From: JBFWIL01 sp050256015
GTDB taxonomy: Bacteria > Bacteroidota > Bacteroidia > Bacteroidales > Prolixibacteraceae
Length of the DNA: 19,875 nucleotides
Direction of reading: 5' to 3'
Assembly: GCA_050256015.1 (NCBI GenBank)
Contig: JBFWIL010000015.1
Location: forward strand, 1-19,875
The translations under genes and the position numbers were made by a program. Below the pieces are notes generated by a model. It searched no databases and was not told where the DNA came from. It saw only the letters and a list, made by a program, of their open reading frames with translations. Position 1 is the stretch's first letter; each line of letters begins with the position of its first letter. Below, piece after piece: positions 7,540 to 14,838 of this stretch.

Positions 7540-8256
7540 TCAGGCTTTGATACAGTCCAGATATTCTCTGATGGTTTGGCGGAGTCCCATATACAGGGCA
7601 TCGGCAATCAGGGCGTGACCAATGGACACTTCGGCGATTTCCGGAATCATATCGGTGAGGAACTTCAGATTGCGAAGGTTAAGGTCATGTCCGGCATTGA
7701 TGTCAAGTCCCAGATTACGGGCCAGCCGGGCAGCCTCCAGAAAGGGGGCTACGGCTTTTTCAGGATCTGCGGAGTATAATCGGGCATAAGGCTCAGTATA
7801 CATCTCTATCCTGTTGGTGCCCGTAGCTGCTGCTCCTTCAATCATTTGCAGATCGGGATCCACAAAAACCGAGGTCCGGATGCCTTCTGCCTGCAGTTCG
7901 CGGATAATCCCTCTCAGAAAATCCCCGTGCTGAAGGGTGTTCCACCCGTGGTCGGAGGTCAGCTGTCCAGGTCCGTCGGGCACGAGGGTCACCTGATCGG
8001 CATGTACGCCGGTAACCAGCTGCATGAATCGGTTATCCGGATAACCCTCAATATTAAGTTCGGTTACGATGCGGGGTTTAATGTCATAAACATCCTGCAG
8101 ACGAATATGCCTTTCGTCCGGACGCGGATGAACGGTGATGCCTTCTGCTCCGAATTTCTGGCAGTTTACGGCGGCTTCAACGACATCGGGCACCGAACCC
8201 CCCCGTGAGTTTCGCAATGTCGCTATTTTGTTTATATTTACACTAAGTCTGGTCAT
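7540..8256 (-). CDS. pdxJ: Pyridoxine 5'-phosphate synthase
   Basis: 238 residues, full length for PdxJ. This TIM-barrel enzyme condenses 1-deoxy-D-xylulose 5-phosphate with 3-amino-2-oxopropyl phosphate to make pyridoxine 5'-phosphate in the DXP-dependent vitamin B6 pathway. Signatures: VNINKIATLRNSRGG (6-20), GAEGITVHPRPDERHIR (36-52, with His43 and Arg45), Glu65 in VTELNIEG, AGHDLNL (187-193) and the phosphate-site region SIGHALIADAL (210-220). The NK in VNINK replaces the DH of the E. coli enzyme; as I recall this is usual in Bacteroidota, not a defect. The start at 8256 gives the expected N-terminus. It is divergent from the CBS/nadK gene pair and leads into the alpha/beta hydrolase. Confidence 0.97.
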   Translation of the reverse strand: MTRLSVNINKIATLRNSRGGSVPDVVEAAVNCQKFGAEGITVHPRPDERHIRLQDVYDIKPRIVTELNIEGYPDNRFMQLVTGVHADQVTLVPDGPGQLTSDHGWNTLQHGDFLRGIIRELQAEGIRTSVFVDPDLQMIEGAAATGTNRIEMYTEPYARLYSADPEKAVAPFLEAARLARNLGLDINAGHDLNLRNLKFLTDMIPEIAEVSIGHALIADALYMGLRQTIREYLDCIKA

Positions 8257-8320
8257 GACAACTGAGAATAGGGCTGCAAGTTACAATTTCCTCCGGAAAC
8301 GGGGTGTTGAGTGGCCTGAT

Positions 8321-8355
8321 TTTTGCTGTCTGGACTGATAAATTTAATAAGATTG
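8321..8355 (+). promoter_or_regulatory. Weak candidate promoter for the CBS/nadK pair
   Basis: TTTTG (8321-8325), a 22-base spacer, then TAAGATTG (8348-8355), one mismatch from TAnnTTTG. It lies between divergent pdxJ and the CBS gene, and its predicted start (about 8360) falls at the edge of the hairpin at 8363-8388. Spacing and match are both imperfect. Confidence 0.25.
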
Positions 8356-8362
8356 TTGCATC

Positions 8363-8388
8363 TTCGCCTGGCCTATTCGTCAGGCGAA
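8363..8388 (+). repeat. Inverted repeat in the CBS-gene leader
   Basis: TTCGCCTG (8363-8370) and CAGGCGAA (8381-8388) form a perfect 8-bp stem with a 10-base loop. No T run follows on either strand, so it is not a normal terminator. It lies 53 bases before the CBS-protein ATG and could be a 5'-end mRNA hairpin or an operator. Confidence 0.55.
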
Positions 8389-8441
8389 AAGGTAAAAAGT
8401 AAACGAGGCGGATTGTTGTTCGCTGGTAGAAAAAGATACAA

Positions 8442-9107
8442 ATGCTGGCAAAAGATCTTATTTCTGAAGCTATTCCTTCCCTGCGGACCGATGACACTGG
8501 TCAGCAGGCCCTGAACTGCATGGAAACTTTCCGGATTTCTCATTTGCCGGTGGTTGATGGTAAGGAGTATATCGGGCTGATTTCCGATAAGTCTGTTTAT
8601 GATCTGAATTTGGCAGAAAGGCATATGGGGGATTGCCTGGAACAGTTGGTACAGCCATCGGTCGGCATGAAGCACCATATTTATGAGGTGGTTGCTTTGG
8701 TGTCGGAATGGAAAATATCCGTGGTCCCCGTGCTTGATCTTGAACGGCATTATCTGGGTGTAATCACGGTTTTTGACCTGTCTCAGCATTTTGCCGATCT
8801 GGTGGCTGTTCGGGAGCCGGGAGGTGTGCTGGTCCTCGAATTGAGTCCTATGGATTATTCTCTGGCCCAGATTGCCCGCATTGTGGAAGAGAACGATGCC
8901 AAGATCCTGAGTTTATACGTGTCCAGAAATGAAAATGCCAAGGTAATCCGCGTCAATCTGAAAGTCAATGTGATTGACCTTTCCCCGATTATCCAGACCT
9001 TCGTCCGTTTCGATTACACAATCAGCGCTGTATTTATGGACGATTCCCGCCTGAATGATTTATACGGCGACCGGTTTAACCAGTTAATGCATTATCTGAA
9101 CATGTAA
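8442..9107 (+). CDS. CBS-pair protein with ACT-like C-terminus
   Basis: 221 residues with no membrane segment or signal peptide. Two CBS motifs occupy about 1-58 (ISHLPVVDGKEYIGLISD) and 70-125 (ISVVPVLDLERHYLGVITVFDL). A C-terminal segment (about 129-205, with GGVLVLELSPMDYSLAQIAR and ENDAKILSLYV) resembles an ACT domain, as in AcuB-like proteins. CBS pairs bind adenosyl nucleotides (AMP, ATP, NAD-type ligands, SAM), so a sensory role is likely, but the ligand and partner are unknown. There is no enzyme domain attached. It lies 13 bases upstream of NAD kinase and is almost certainly co-transcribed with it. The ATG at 8442 is the only start fitting the CBS N-terminus. Confidence 0.88.
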   Translation: MLAKDLISEAIPSLRTDDTGQQALNCMETFRISHLPVVDGKEYIGLISDKSVYDLNLAERHMGDCLEQLVQPSVGMKHHIYEVVALVSEWKISVVPVLDLERHYLGVITVFDLSQHFADLVAVREPGGVLVLELSPMDYSLAQIARIVEENDAKILSLYVSRNENAKVIRVNLKVNVIDLSPIIQTFVRFDYTISAVFMDDSRLNDLYGDRFNQLMHYLNM

Positions 9108-9120
9108 ATCGCATTTTGTT

Positions 9121-10005
9121 ATGGTCATCGCTATTTTTGGACTTACGGTCGATCCGGCTTTTTCACCAGATATGAACCGTTTTTTTTCCCTGCTTCGGGA
9201 CCGGAAGGTCCGTTCATACGTCTATAAACCGTTTTATGAGCTGATGATGCCCGCCGGGGTGATCGATCCCGGCATGGTGGCAGGCGTGTTTACCCGGGGA
9301 GAAGAGTTGCCGGAAACGGTACGTTACCTGTTCAGCATAGGCGGAGACGGCACGTTTTTAAAATCCGTGCGGACCTTGGGCAACCGGTCTGTCCCGGTTA
9401 TCGGAATCAATTCCGGCAGGTTGGGATTTTTGTCGGCCATATCCAGGGAAGGCATGGAAGGAGCCATTGACGATGTGTTAAACAGACGCTATGAAATTGA
9501 AGAGAGGGCTTTGCTTCAGGTGGATGGTCCTGATGTTTTTTTTGGTGATTTCAATTATGTGCTGAATGAGATTACCGTGACCAAGATGGACAGTTCCTCC
9601 ATGATCAATATTCATACTTACCTGAACGGTAAATACATAACGAGCTACTGGGCCGACGGATTGATTATTGCCACACCCACCGGTTCTACAGCATACTCCC
9701 TGAGTGTGGGAGGTCCCATCCTTTCCCCCGATTCGGCCGATATCGTAATTACCCCCATCGCTCCTCATAACCTGACCATGCGGCCTATCGTCATCCCCGA
9801 TAAGAACAGGTTAACCCTTCGGGTAGAAGGACGCGGCCATCAATTTCTGGCCTCCCTGGACTCCCGTTCCCGGGCTGTGAACTTCCCAGGAGAGATTCAT
9901 ATCCGGAAGTCGGATTTCCGGGTTCAGACCATCCGGCTTCCGGAACATGATTTTTTCAATACCCTGCGTAATAAACTGATGTGGGGAACAGATCGCCGGA
10001 ACTGA
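9121..10005 (+). CDS. nadK: NAD kinase (ATP-NAD kinase)
   Basis: 294 residues. The cytoplasmic enzyme phosphorylates NAD to NADP and is normally the only source of NADP. The diagnostic GGDG motif is at 74-77 (FSIGGDGTFL), followed by GINSGRLGFLS (95-105), the conserved Asn149-Glu150 (NEITV) that binds NAD, and the glycine-rich TPTGSTAYSLSVGGP (185-199). The start at 9121 gives the expected short beta-strand MVIAIFGLTV. It sits 13 bases after the CBS/ACT-like gene. A 186-base gap with its own candidate promoter separates it from uppS, so the envelope genes may be transcribed partly independently. Confidence 0.97.
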   Translation: MVIAIFGLTVDPAFSPDMNRFFSLLRDRKVRSYVYKPFYELMMPAGVIDPGMVAGVFTRGEELPETVRYLFSIGGDGTFLKSVRTLGNRSVPVIGINSGRLGFLSAISREGMEGAIDDVLNRRYEIEERALLQVDGPDVFFGDFNYVLNEITVTKMDSSSMINIHTYLNGKYITSYWADGLIIATPTGSTAYSLSVGGPILSPDSADIVITPIAPHNLTMRPIVIPDKNRLTLRVEGRGHQFLASLDSRSRAVNFPGEIHIRKSDFRVQTIRLPEHDFFNTLRNKLMWGTDRRN

Positions 10006-10078
10006 AACTGCTTAACAATTTTTAACCACAATTTGCCTTTTATAATAGGCTTCATTCAGGTTGTTTTGATAATTATAT

Positions 10079-10086
10079 TACTTTTG
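10079..10086 (+). promoter_or_regulatory. Candidate -7 element for the uppS-bamA-ompH operon
   Basis: TACTTTTG is a perfect TAnnTTTG in the AT-rich gap between nadK and uppS. The predicted start, near 10091, leaves a leader of about 100 bases before uppS. No consensus -33 is seen at the right spacing; a TTG at 10061-10063 is only 15 bases away. Confidence 0.45.
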
Positions 10087-10138
10087 TACCACCTGAAAAG
10101 TATTATAATTAATCTGTAATCACTGAAATGATTGGGTT

Positions 10139-10173
10139 ATGTCCGTCTTTACGCGGTGGGTGGAAACGGACAT
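10139..10173 (+). repeat. Inverted repeat / hairpin in the uppS leader
   Basis: ATGTCCGT (10139-10146) and ACGGACAT (10166-10173) are perfectly complementary, with a 19-base loop. It ends 18 bases before the uppS ATG, so in RNA it would lie next to the translation start. There is no T tract after it. It could be a translational control hairpin or a protein-binding operator. Confidence 0.55.
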
Positions 10174-10191
10174 TATATATAATTTGACCGG

Positions 10192-10935
10192 ATGACTTTA
10201 AAGGATAACATTATAGCGAGCAAGGTCCCGCAGCATGTTGCCGTAATCATGGATGGCAACGGGAGATGGGCTGCCCGCCACGGAAGCATGCGGATTACCG
10301 GACACGAGCATGGCGTTGAAGCGGTTAAGTCGGTCGTTGAGGGATCCTGTGAGATTGGTATAAAATACCTTACGTTGTATGCATTTTCCAAAGAAAACTG
10401 GGCCCGTCCCATGGAAGAGGTGGATGCTCTGATGAACCTGCTTGTTCAGGCTATTAAGGAGGAAACACAGCATATGAAGGAGCAAAACATTTCTCTGGGA
10501 ATGATAGGTGATTCCGACAGCCTGCCTCTTCACGTTCAGGAAAAACTAAACTGGTCGATCAGAGAGCTGAAAGCATGCACCGGTCTCAAAGTCATTCTGG
10601 CTCTCAGTTACAGCTCGAGGTGGGAAATAACCCAGGCCATTCGGAGCATTGTCCGGGATGCCGAAAACAAAAAGCTGAAGGCTGAAGATATTCAAAAGGA
10701 GCTTGTCGAACAATACCTGGCCACGAGGGGAATTCCTGACCCGGAACTGGTAATCCGAACCAGCGGTGAAAGCCGGTTAAGCAATTTTCTGCTCTGGCAA
10801 CTTGCCTATGCCGAATTGTATTTCACCCCTGTGCTATGGCCTGATTTCCGTAAAGAAAATCTGTTTGAGGCAGTCTGTGATTTTCAGAAGAGGGAAAGAA
10901 GGTATGGAAAAACCAGTCAACAATTAGGGAGTTAA
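10192..10935 (+). CDS. uppS: Undecaprenyl-diphosphate synthase (isoprenyl transferase)
   Basis: 247 residues, the standard length for cis-prenyltransferases. The enzyme adds isopentenyl diphosphate units to farnesyl diphosphate to make the C55 lipid carrier for peptidoglycan and other surface glycans. Signatures: HVAVIMDGNGRWA (15-27, catalytic Asp21), the TLYAFSKENWARP block (61-73), and the C-terminal RTSGESRLSNFLLWQLAY with AELYFTPVLWPDF. The start at 10192 gives the family-typical short N-terminus. bamA begins 13 bases after its stop, so the two are co-transcribed. Confidence 0.97.
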   Translation: MTLKDNIIASKVPQHVAVIMDGNGRWAARHGSMRITGHEHGVEAVKSVVEGSCEIGIKYLTLYAFSKENWARPMEEVDALMNLLVQAIKEETQHMKEQNISLGMIGDSDSLPLHVQEKLNWSIRELKACTGLKVILALSYSSRWEITQAIRSIVRDAENKKLKAEDIQKELVEQYLATRGIPDPELVIRTSGESRLSNFLLWQLAYAELYFTPVLWPDFRKENLFEAVCDFQKRERRYGKTSQQLGS

Positions 10936-10948
10936 TCAAGATACAGAA

Positions 10949-13549
10949 ATGCAAAAACTGAACGTTATTTTCTTGTTTTTATTCCTGGGCATGACCGGTC
11001 ATGCCCAGGTAAATGAAGGAACAAATTTCTCAATTGATTATTCCAGTGCACAAAAATATACGATTGCCGGCATTGATGTTCTTGGGATTCGCTATCTGGA
11101 TACCGATGTGCTGATTCAGATTTCGGGACTGGCCGTGGGCGATGAGATTACCGTCCCCGGAGATGAGATTTCCGATGCGATCCGTAAATTGTGGGGGCAC
11201 CAGATGTTTTCGGATGTCAAGATTGAAGCGGAGAAAATTGAAGGGAACCGGATCTGGCTTAATATCTACCTGCAGGAAAGGCCCCGTTTGGCTGATGTTA
11301 ATTTTTTCGGGGTTTCCAAATCCGAGGAAAAAGATATTACCGAACGGGTATTGCTGCTGAAAGGCAGTCAGGTAACGGATAATCAGCTGAACAATGCGGA
11401 GCGGATTATCCGCAATATCTTTCTGGAGAAGGGGTTTCTGAATACGGAAGTTCATATCGTTCAGCGTGACGATTCTGTTCAGGTGAACAGCGTGGTCCTG
11501 GATATTCATGTGGACAAGAAAGAAAAGGTGAAGGTCCAGGAAATCTTATTTCACGGCATCGATCATCTGAATGCTTCCACGTTGAACCGGGCCATGAAAA
11601 AGACCAATGCCAGGGGAATAAAAAACTTTTTCAGAACCAAAAAGTTCCTGGAAGAGAAATATGAGGAAGACAAGGACAATGTGATTGGTAAATACAATGA
11701 GCGGGGGTACCGGGATGCCACCATTGTGTCCGATACGGTTACACCCCTCCCTAAGAACCGGGTAAAACTGGATATCTGGATTGATGAAGGAAATAAATAT
11801 TATTTTGGCGATATACGCTGGATGGGAAACACGGTTTACCCTTCCGATTACCTGACTTCCATGCTTGGGGTGGAGAAGGGGGATGTGTTTGATCAGAAAA
11901 AGCTGGATAAAAGGCTGACCACCGATGATGATGCCGTGAGTAACCTTTACCTGGATCACGGATATTTGTTTTTTAACCTGGAGCCGGTTGAAGTCAATGT
12001 GAATAACGACACCATTGATTTTGAGATGCGTATTTATGAGGGAAACCAGGCCACGATAGACAAGGTGATCATCACGGGAAATACAAAAACCCACGAACAT
12101 GTGGCTCGCCGGGAACTTCGCACTTATCCGGGCGATCTGTTCAGTAAAGCCGATATCATCCGTTCCGTGCGTGAACTTTCCCAGCTGGGGCATTTTGACC
12201 CGGAAGCCATTAATCCGGTGCCGATTCCCCATCCGGAAGACGGAACCGTGGATATCAAATACGAACTTCAGGAAAAATCAAACGACCAGATCGAGCTTTC
12301 CGGAGGCTGGGGAGCCCGGATGTTTGTGGGAACGCTTGGGTTGCGATTCTCCAATTTCTCGGTCCGGAATATTTTCAATAAGGAAGCCTGGCGTCCGCTG
12401 CCTACCGGTGACGGTCAGACGCTGAGTATCCGGGCACAGACCAGCGGAAAGTTCTACAAGAATTACAGCTTTTCCTTTGTCGAACCTTGGCTTGGAGGGA
12501 AAAAGCCCAATTCTCTTTCCGTCTCTTTCTCCCGTTCCAAGGTGAATTACTCGGCCAACAGTTACTATAACCGGGGCTACAATCCTTACAGTTATGGATA
12601 CGGATACGGGGGGTATGGCTATGGTAGTTATTATGGTTCCGGCTATGGCTATTACGATGACGGAGATTCGGAAGACGATCAGATTCAGATTACTTCGGCC
12701 ATTGCCCTGGGATACGGATACCGTCTGTCCTGGCCGGACGATTTCTTTACCCTTTACCATGAGGTGTCCTGGGAGCATTACAAACTCAGGAATATGTCCG
12801 ATTATTATTACTTTTTGAGTGATGACAGTGACGACGATGGTGATGGCCAGTTCAATAACCTGAGCTTTAAAACCGTATTCGGAAGAAATTCGGTGGACAA
12901 CCCGCTCTTTCCCCGCCGCGGATCGGAATTTTCACTGGCTTTGCAGACCACAATCCCGTTTTCCCTGTTTAACGGGAAGGATTATGCTTCCAATACCATG
13001 TCGGCCCAGGAACGGTATAAATGGATTGAATACCACAAGTGGAATTTTAAGGGCGACTGGTATATGCCTATGACAACCAATACCAACCTGGTGTTGCATG
13101 CCAAATTTGAATACGGTTTCCTGGGATATTTCAACGAGGATGCCCGTTCTCCTTTTCAGCGATTCAGGCTTGGCGGATCGGGCATGTCGGGTTACAACCT
13201 GTACGGTTCGGATATCGTATCCCTGAGAGGGTATGAAGATTACAGCCTGAGCCCGACCACCGGTTCCAATCTGTATGATAAGGTTTCCCTGGAACTGCGC
13301 TATCCTGTTACCCTGAAACCTTCAGCCACAATTTATGTGCTCGGGTTCATGGAAGGCGGTAATGCGTGGATGGATTTTGATGACTTTGATCCCTTTGATC
13401 TGAAACGCTCTGCCGGTATTGGTGTGCGCATCTTCCTTCCCATGTTTGGTCTGATGGGAATTGACTGGGGATACGGATTTGACGATGTGAACGGCGATTC
13501 TTCGGTCGGAGGAAGTCAGTTCCATTTCGTTATCGGCCAGCAGTTCTGA
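10949..13549 (+). CDS. bamA: BamA, outer-membrane protein assembly factor
   Basis: 866 residues. The signal peptide MQKLNVIFLFLFLGMTGHAQ is probably cut after Ala19. Periplasmic POTRA domains fill about 35-430; the last carries GNTKTHEHVARRELRTYPGD. The C-terminal part is the 16-strand Omp85 barrel, starting near SGGWGARMFVGTLG, with the conserved loop-6 motif LRGY at 759-762 and a terminal Phe typical of outer-membrane barrels. It inserts and folds other barrel proteins. Odd features are a Tyr/Gly-rich segment at 549-569 (12593-12655) followed by acidic 570-577, and a second acidic run (DDSDDDGDGQ, 625-634); both probably lie in barrel loops. Length is slightly above E. coli BamA (about 810). 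Genes on both sides (uppS, OmpH pair) support the call. Confidence 0.96.
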   Translation: MQKLNVIFLFLFLGMTGHAQVNEGTNFSIDYSSAQKYTIAGIDVLGIRYLDTDVLIQISGLAVGDEITVPGDEISDAIRKLWGHQMFSDVKIEAEKIEGNRIWLNIYLQERPRLADVNFFGVSKSEEKDITERVLLLKGSQVTDNQLNNAERIIRNIFLEKGFLNTEVHIVQRDDSVQVNSVVLDIHVDKKEKVKVQEILFHGIDHLNASTLNRAMKKTNARGIKNFFRTKKFLEEKYEEDKDNVIGKYNERGYRDATIVSDTVTPLPKNRVKLDIWIDEGNKYYFGDIRWMGNTVYPSDYLTSMLGVEKGDVFDQKKLDKRLTTDDDAVSNLYLDHGYLFFNLEPVEVNVNNDTIDFEMRIYEGNQATIDKVIITGNTKTHEHVARRELRTYPGDLFSKADIIRSVRELSQLGHFDPEAINPVPIPHPEDGTVDIKYELQEKSNDQIELSGGWGARMFVGTLGLRFSNFSVRNIFNKEAWRPLPTGDGQTLSIRAQTSGKFYKNYSFSFVEPWLGGKKPNSLSVSFSRSKVNYSANSYYNRGYNPYSYGYGYGGYGYGSYYGSGYGYYDDGDSEDDQIQITSAIALGYGYRLSWPDDFFTLYHEVSWEHYKLRNMSDYYYFLSDDSDDDGDGQFNNLSFKTVFGRNSVDNPLFPRRGSEFSLALQTTIPFSLFNGKDYASNTMSAQERYKWIEYHKWNFKGDWYMPMTTNTNLVLHAKFEYGFLGYFNEDARSPFQRFRLGGSGMSGYNLYGSDIVSLRGYEDYSLSPTTGSNLYDKVSLELRYPVTLKPSATIYVLGFMEGGNAWMDFDDFDPFDLKRSAGIGVRIFLPMFGLMGIDWGYGFDDVNGDSSVGGSQFHFVIGQQF

Positions 13550-13623
13550 TCGGTTTCGTTTTGGCCTGGTATTTGTATCTTTTGAATCGTAACAAGGATC
13601 CTGTGAAATTAAAACGTGAAAAT

Positions 13624-14139
13624 ATGAAACGGATTGTAATGACAGCCATTTTCCTGATCGCTGCAGGAGCAGTAGTCATGGCTCAGAAGTATGCCTATGT
13701 GGATCAGGAGTATATTTTCGGGAATATTCCGGCCTATGTCCAGGCCCAGGATCGTCTGGAAGCATGGACAGAACAGTATCAGGCGGAGCTGGCTGAGAAA
13801 CGGAAGTCAATCGAACAGATGTATGCCGCTTATCAGTCGGAAGCGTCCCGTATTTCCGCCGATGTCAGGCGTCAGCGGGAAGATGCGATAATTCAGGCGG
13901 AAAAGGATTATAAAGAACAGCAAAGGCAATATTTCGGACCGGAAGGTGAGATGTTCCAAAAGGAACAGAAGTTGCTTCAGCCCATTCGTGAGCGTGTTCA
14001 GCAGGCGGTGGAAAATCTGGCAGTTTCGGGCGGTTATGCCGTGATTTTTGACAAGGCTGCCGGACTGTCCATGATCTATGCCAATCCTCAGTACGACCTG
14101 AGCAATCTGGTTTTGGAAAAACTTGGTTATAAAAAATAA
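13624..14139 (+). CDS. ompH: OmpH/Skp-family periplasmic chaperone (first copy)
   Basis: 171 residues. The signal peptide MKRIVMTAIFLIAAGAVVMA precedes a mature start at QKYAYVDQEYIFGNIPAY. The middle (about 45-120) is charged, Gln-rich and helical, as expected for the long coiled-coil arms of Skp, which hold unfolded outer-membrane proteins. The C-terminal block GGYAVIFDKAAGLSMIYANP matches OmpH family members. I chose the ATG at 13624 because it opens the signal peptide; an in-frame TTG at 13561 does not. It lies 74 bases after bamA without a visible terminator, so it is probably in the same operon. Confidence 0.92.
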   Translation: MKRIVMTAIFLIAAGAVVMAQKYAYVDQEYIFGNIPAYVQAQDRLEAWTEQYQAELAEKRKSIEQMYAAYQSEASRISADVRRQREDAIIQAEKDYKEQQRQYFGPEGEMFQKEQKLLQPIRERVQQAVENLAVSGGYAVIFDKAAGLSMIYANPQYDLSNLVLEKLGYKK

Positions 14140-14152
14140 ACTCCTATATTTG
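14123..14152 (+). promoter_or_regulatory. Candidate promoter for the second OmpH gene
   Basis: TTG (14123-14125), a 19-base spacer, then TATATTTG (14145-14152), a perfect TAnnTTTG. This is the best two-part match in the window. It starts inside the end of the first OmpH gene and would give a leader of about 70 bases, allowing the second chaperone extra or separate expression. Confidence 0.55.
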
Positions 14153-14228
14153 TGAACAAAATTTTAGATCAGGAACAACCGGATCATAGATCGGAAGGAA
14201 TTATTGCATACAACAAAAAATTACTCGA

Positions 14229-14738
14229 ATGAAACCAATTTTCAAGATTTGCCTGATAGCAATGGCCCTGCTTTCGGCAGGAGCGGTAAATGCGCAGGCT
14301 TTAAAGTTCGCCCATATTGATTCACAGGCTCTGATACAGGCCATGCCCGAAACCAAGGAGGCCCAGAAATCAATCGAAAATCAGGCCAGCGGACTGGAAA
14401 CCCAGCTGGCTGACCTGCAGAAAGAATTTCAGACCAAGCTGACCGATTATACGCAAAAAGCCGATTCCCTGACCGATCTGGTCCGCCAGGCCAAGGAAGA
14501 AGATCTGCAGAACCTGCAGCAGCGTATTCAGTCGTTTAACAACAGTGCCAGCCAAAAATTGCAGCAAAAGCAGGCTGAGTTGATGCAGCCCATTTTTGAG
14601 AAGGCCAATCAGGCTATTGCTGATGTGGCCCGCGAGCAGGGCGTGATTTATGTGTTTGACAGCAATAACGTACTCTACAAATCTTCTGCCAGCATTGATC
14701 TGTTACCTTTGGTGAAAGTCAAGCTGGGAATACAGTAA
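14229..14738 (+). CDS. ompH: OmpH/Skp-family periplasmic chaperone (second copy)
   Basis: 169 residues. The signal peptide MKPIFKICLIAMALLSAGAVNA is followed by QALKFAHIDSQALIQAMPE, the family N-terminal strand. A Gln/Lys/Glu-rich coiled coil spans about 45-125 (for example LQNLQQRIQSFNNSASQKLQ). The C-terminal block GVIYVFDSNNVLYKSSASID is the OmpH hallmark. It is a diverged tandem paralogue of the preceding gene, as is usual in Bacteroidota, 89 bases downstream with its own likely promoter. A terminator follows, which makes this the last gene of the uppS-bamA-ompH operon. Confidence 0.94.
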   Translation: MKPIFKICLIAMALLSAGAVNAQALKFAHIDSQALIQAMPETKEAQKSIENQASGLETQLADLQKEFQTKLTDYTQKADSLTDLVRQAKEEDLQNLQQRIQSFNNSASQKLQQKQAELMQPIFEKANQAIADVAREQGVIYVFDSNNVLYKSSASIDLLPLVKVKLGIQ

Positions 14739-14786
14739 ATCTTTGCGTGGCGGCGGAGCTTGCCTTATGGCAGATAAAAGAATTTG

Positions 14787-14822
14787 GGAAAGCTATCTTT
14801 TTGGGTAGCTTTCCTTATTTTT
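14787..14822 (+). terminator. Intrinsic terminator after the OmpH pair
   Basis: GGAAAGCTA (14787-14795) and TAGCTTTCC (14806-14814) form a perfect 9-bp stem with a 10-base loop. The tail TTATTTTT (14815-14822) is T-rich with one A. It sits between the second OmpH gene and murI, and its tail overlaps the candidate murI -7 element. Confidence 0.8.
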
Positions 14823-14823
14823 G
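14816..14823 (+). promoter_or_regulatory. Candidate -7 element for murI, inside the terminator tail
   Basis: TATTTTTG is a perfect TAnnTTTG, but it is also the T tract of the terminator, so the match may be incidental. It would start transcription near 14828, leaving only about 10 bases before the murI ATG. There is no -33 box at normal spacing. Confidence 0.35.
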
Positions 14824-14838
14824 CATGAAAGTAAAAGT

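Noticed and set aside
7550..8256. Loss of active-site residues in PdxJ (VNINK in place of VNVDH)
   Set aside because: The other catalytic residues are intact, and the NK variant is, as far as I recall, normal in Bacteroidota PdxJ, so it is not a sign of a dead enzyme.
12593..12655. The BamA Tyr/Gly codons as a DNA tandem repeat or recombination site
   Set aside because: The repetition follows the amino-acid composition, with varied codons and no fixed unit length. It is better read as protein low complexity.
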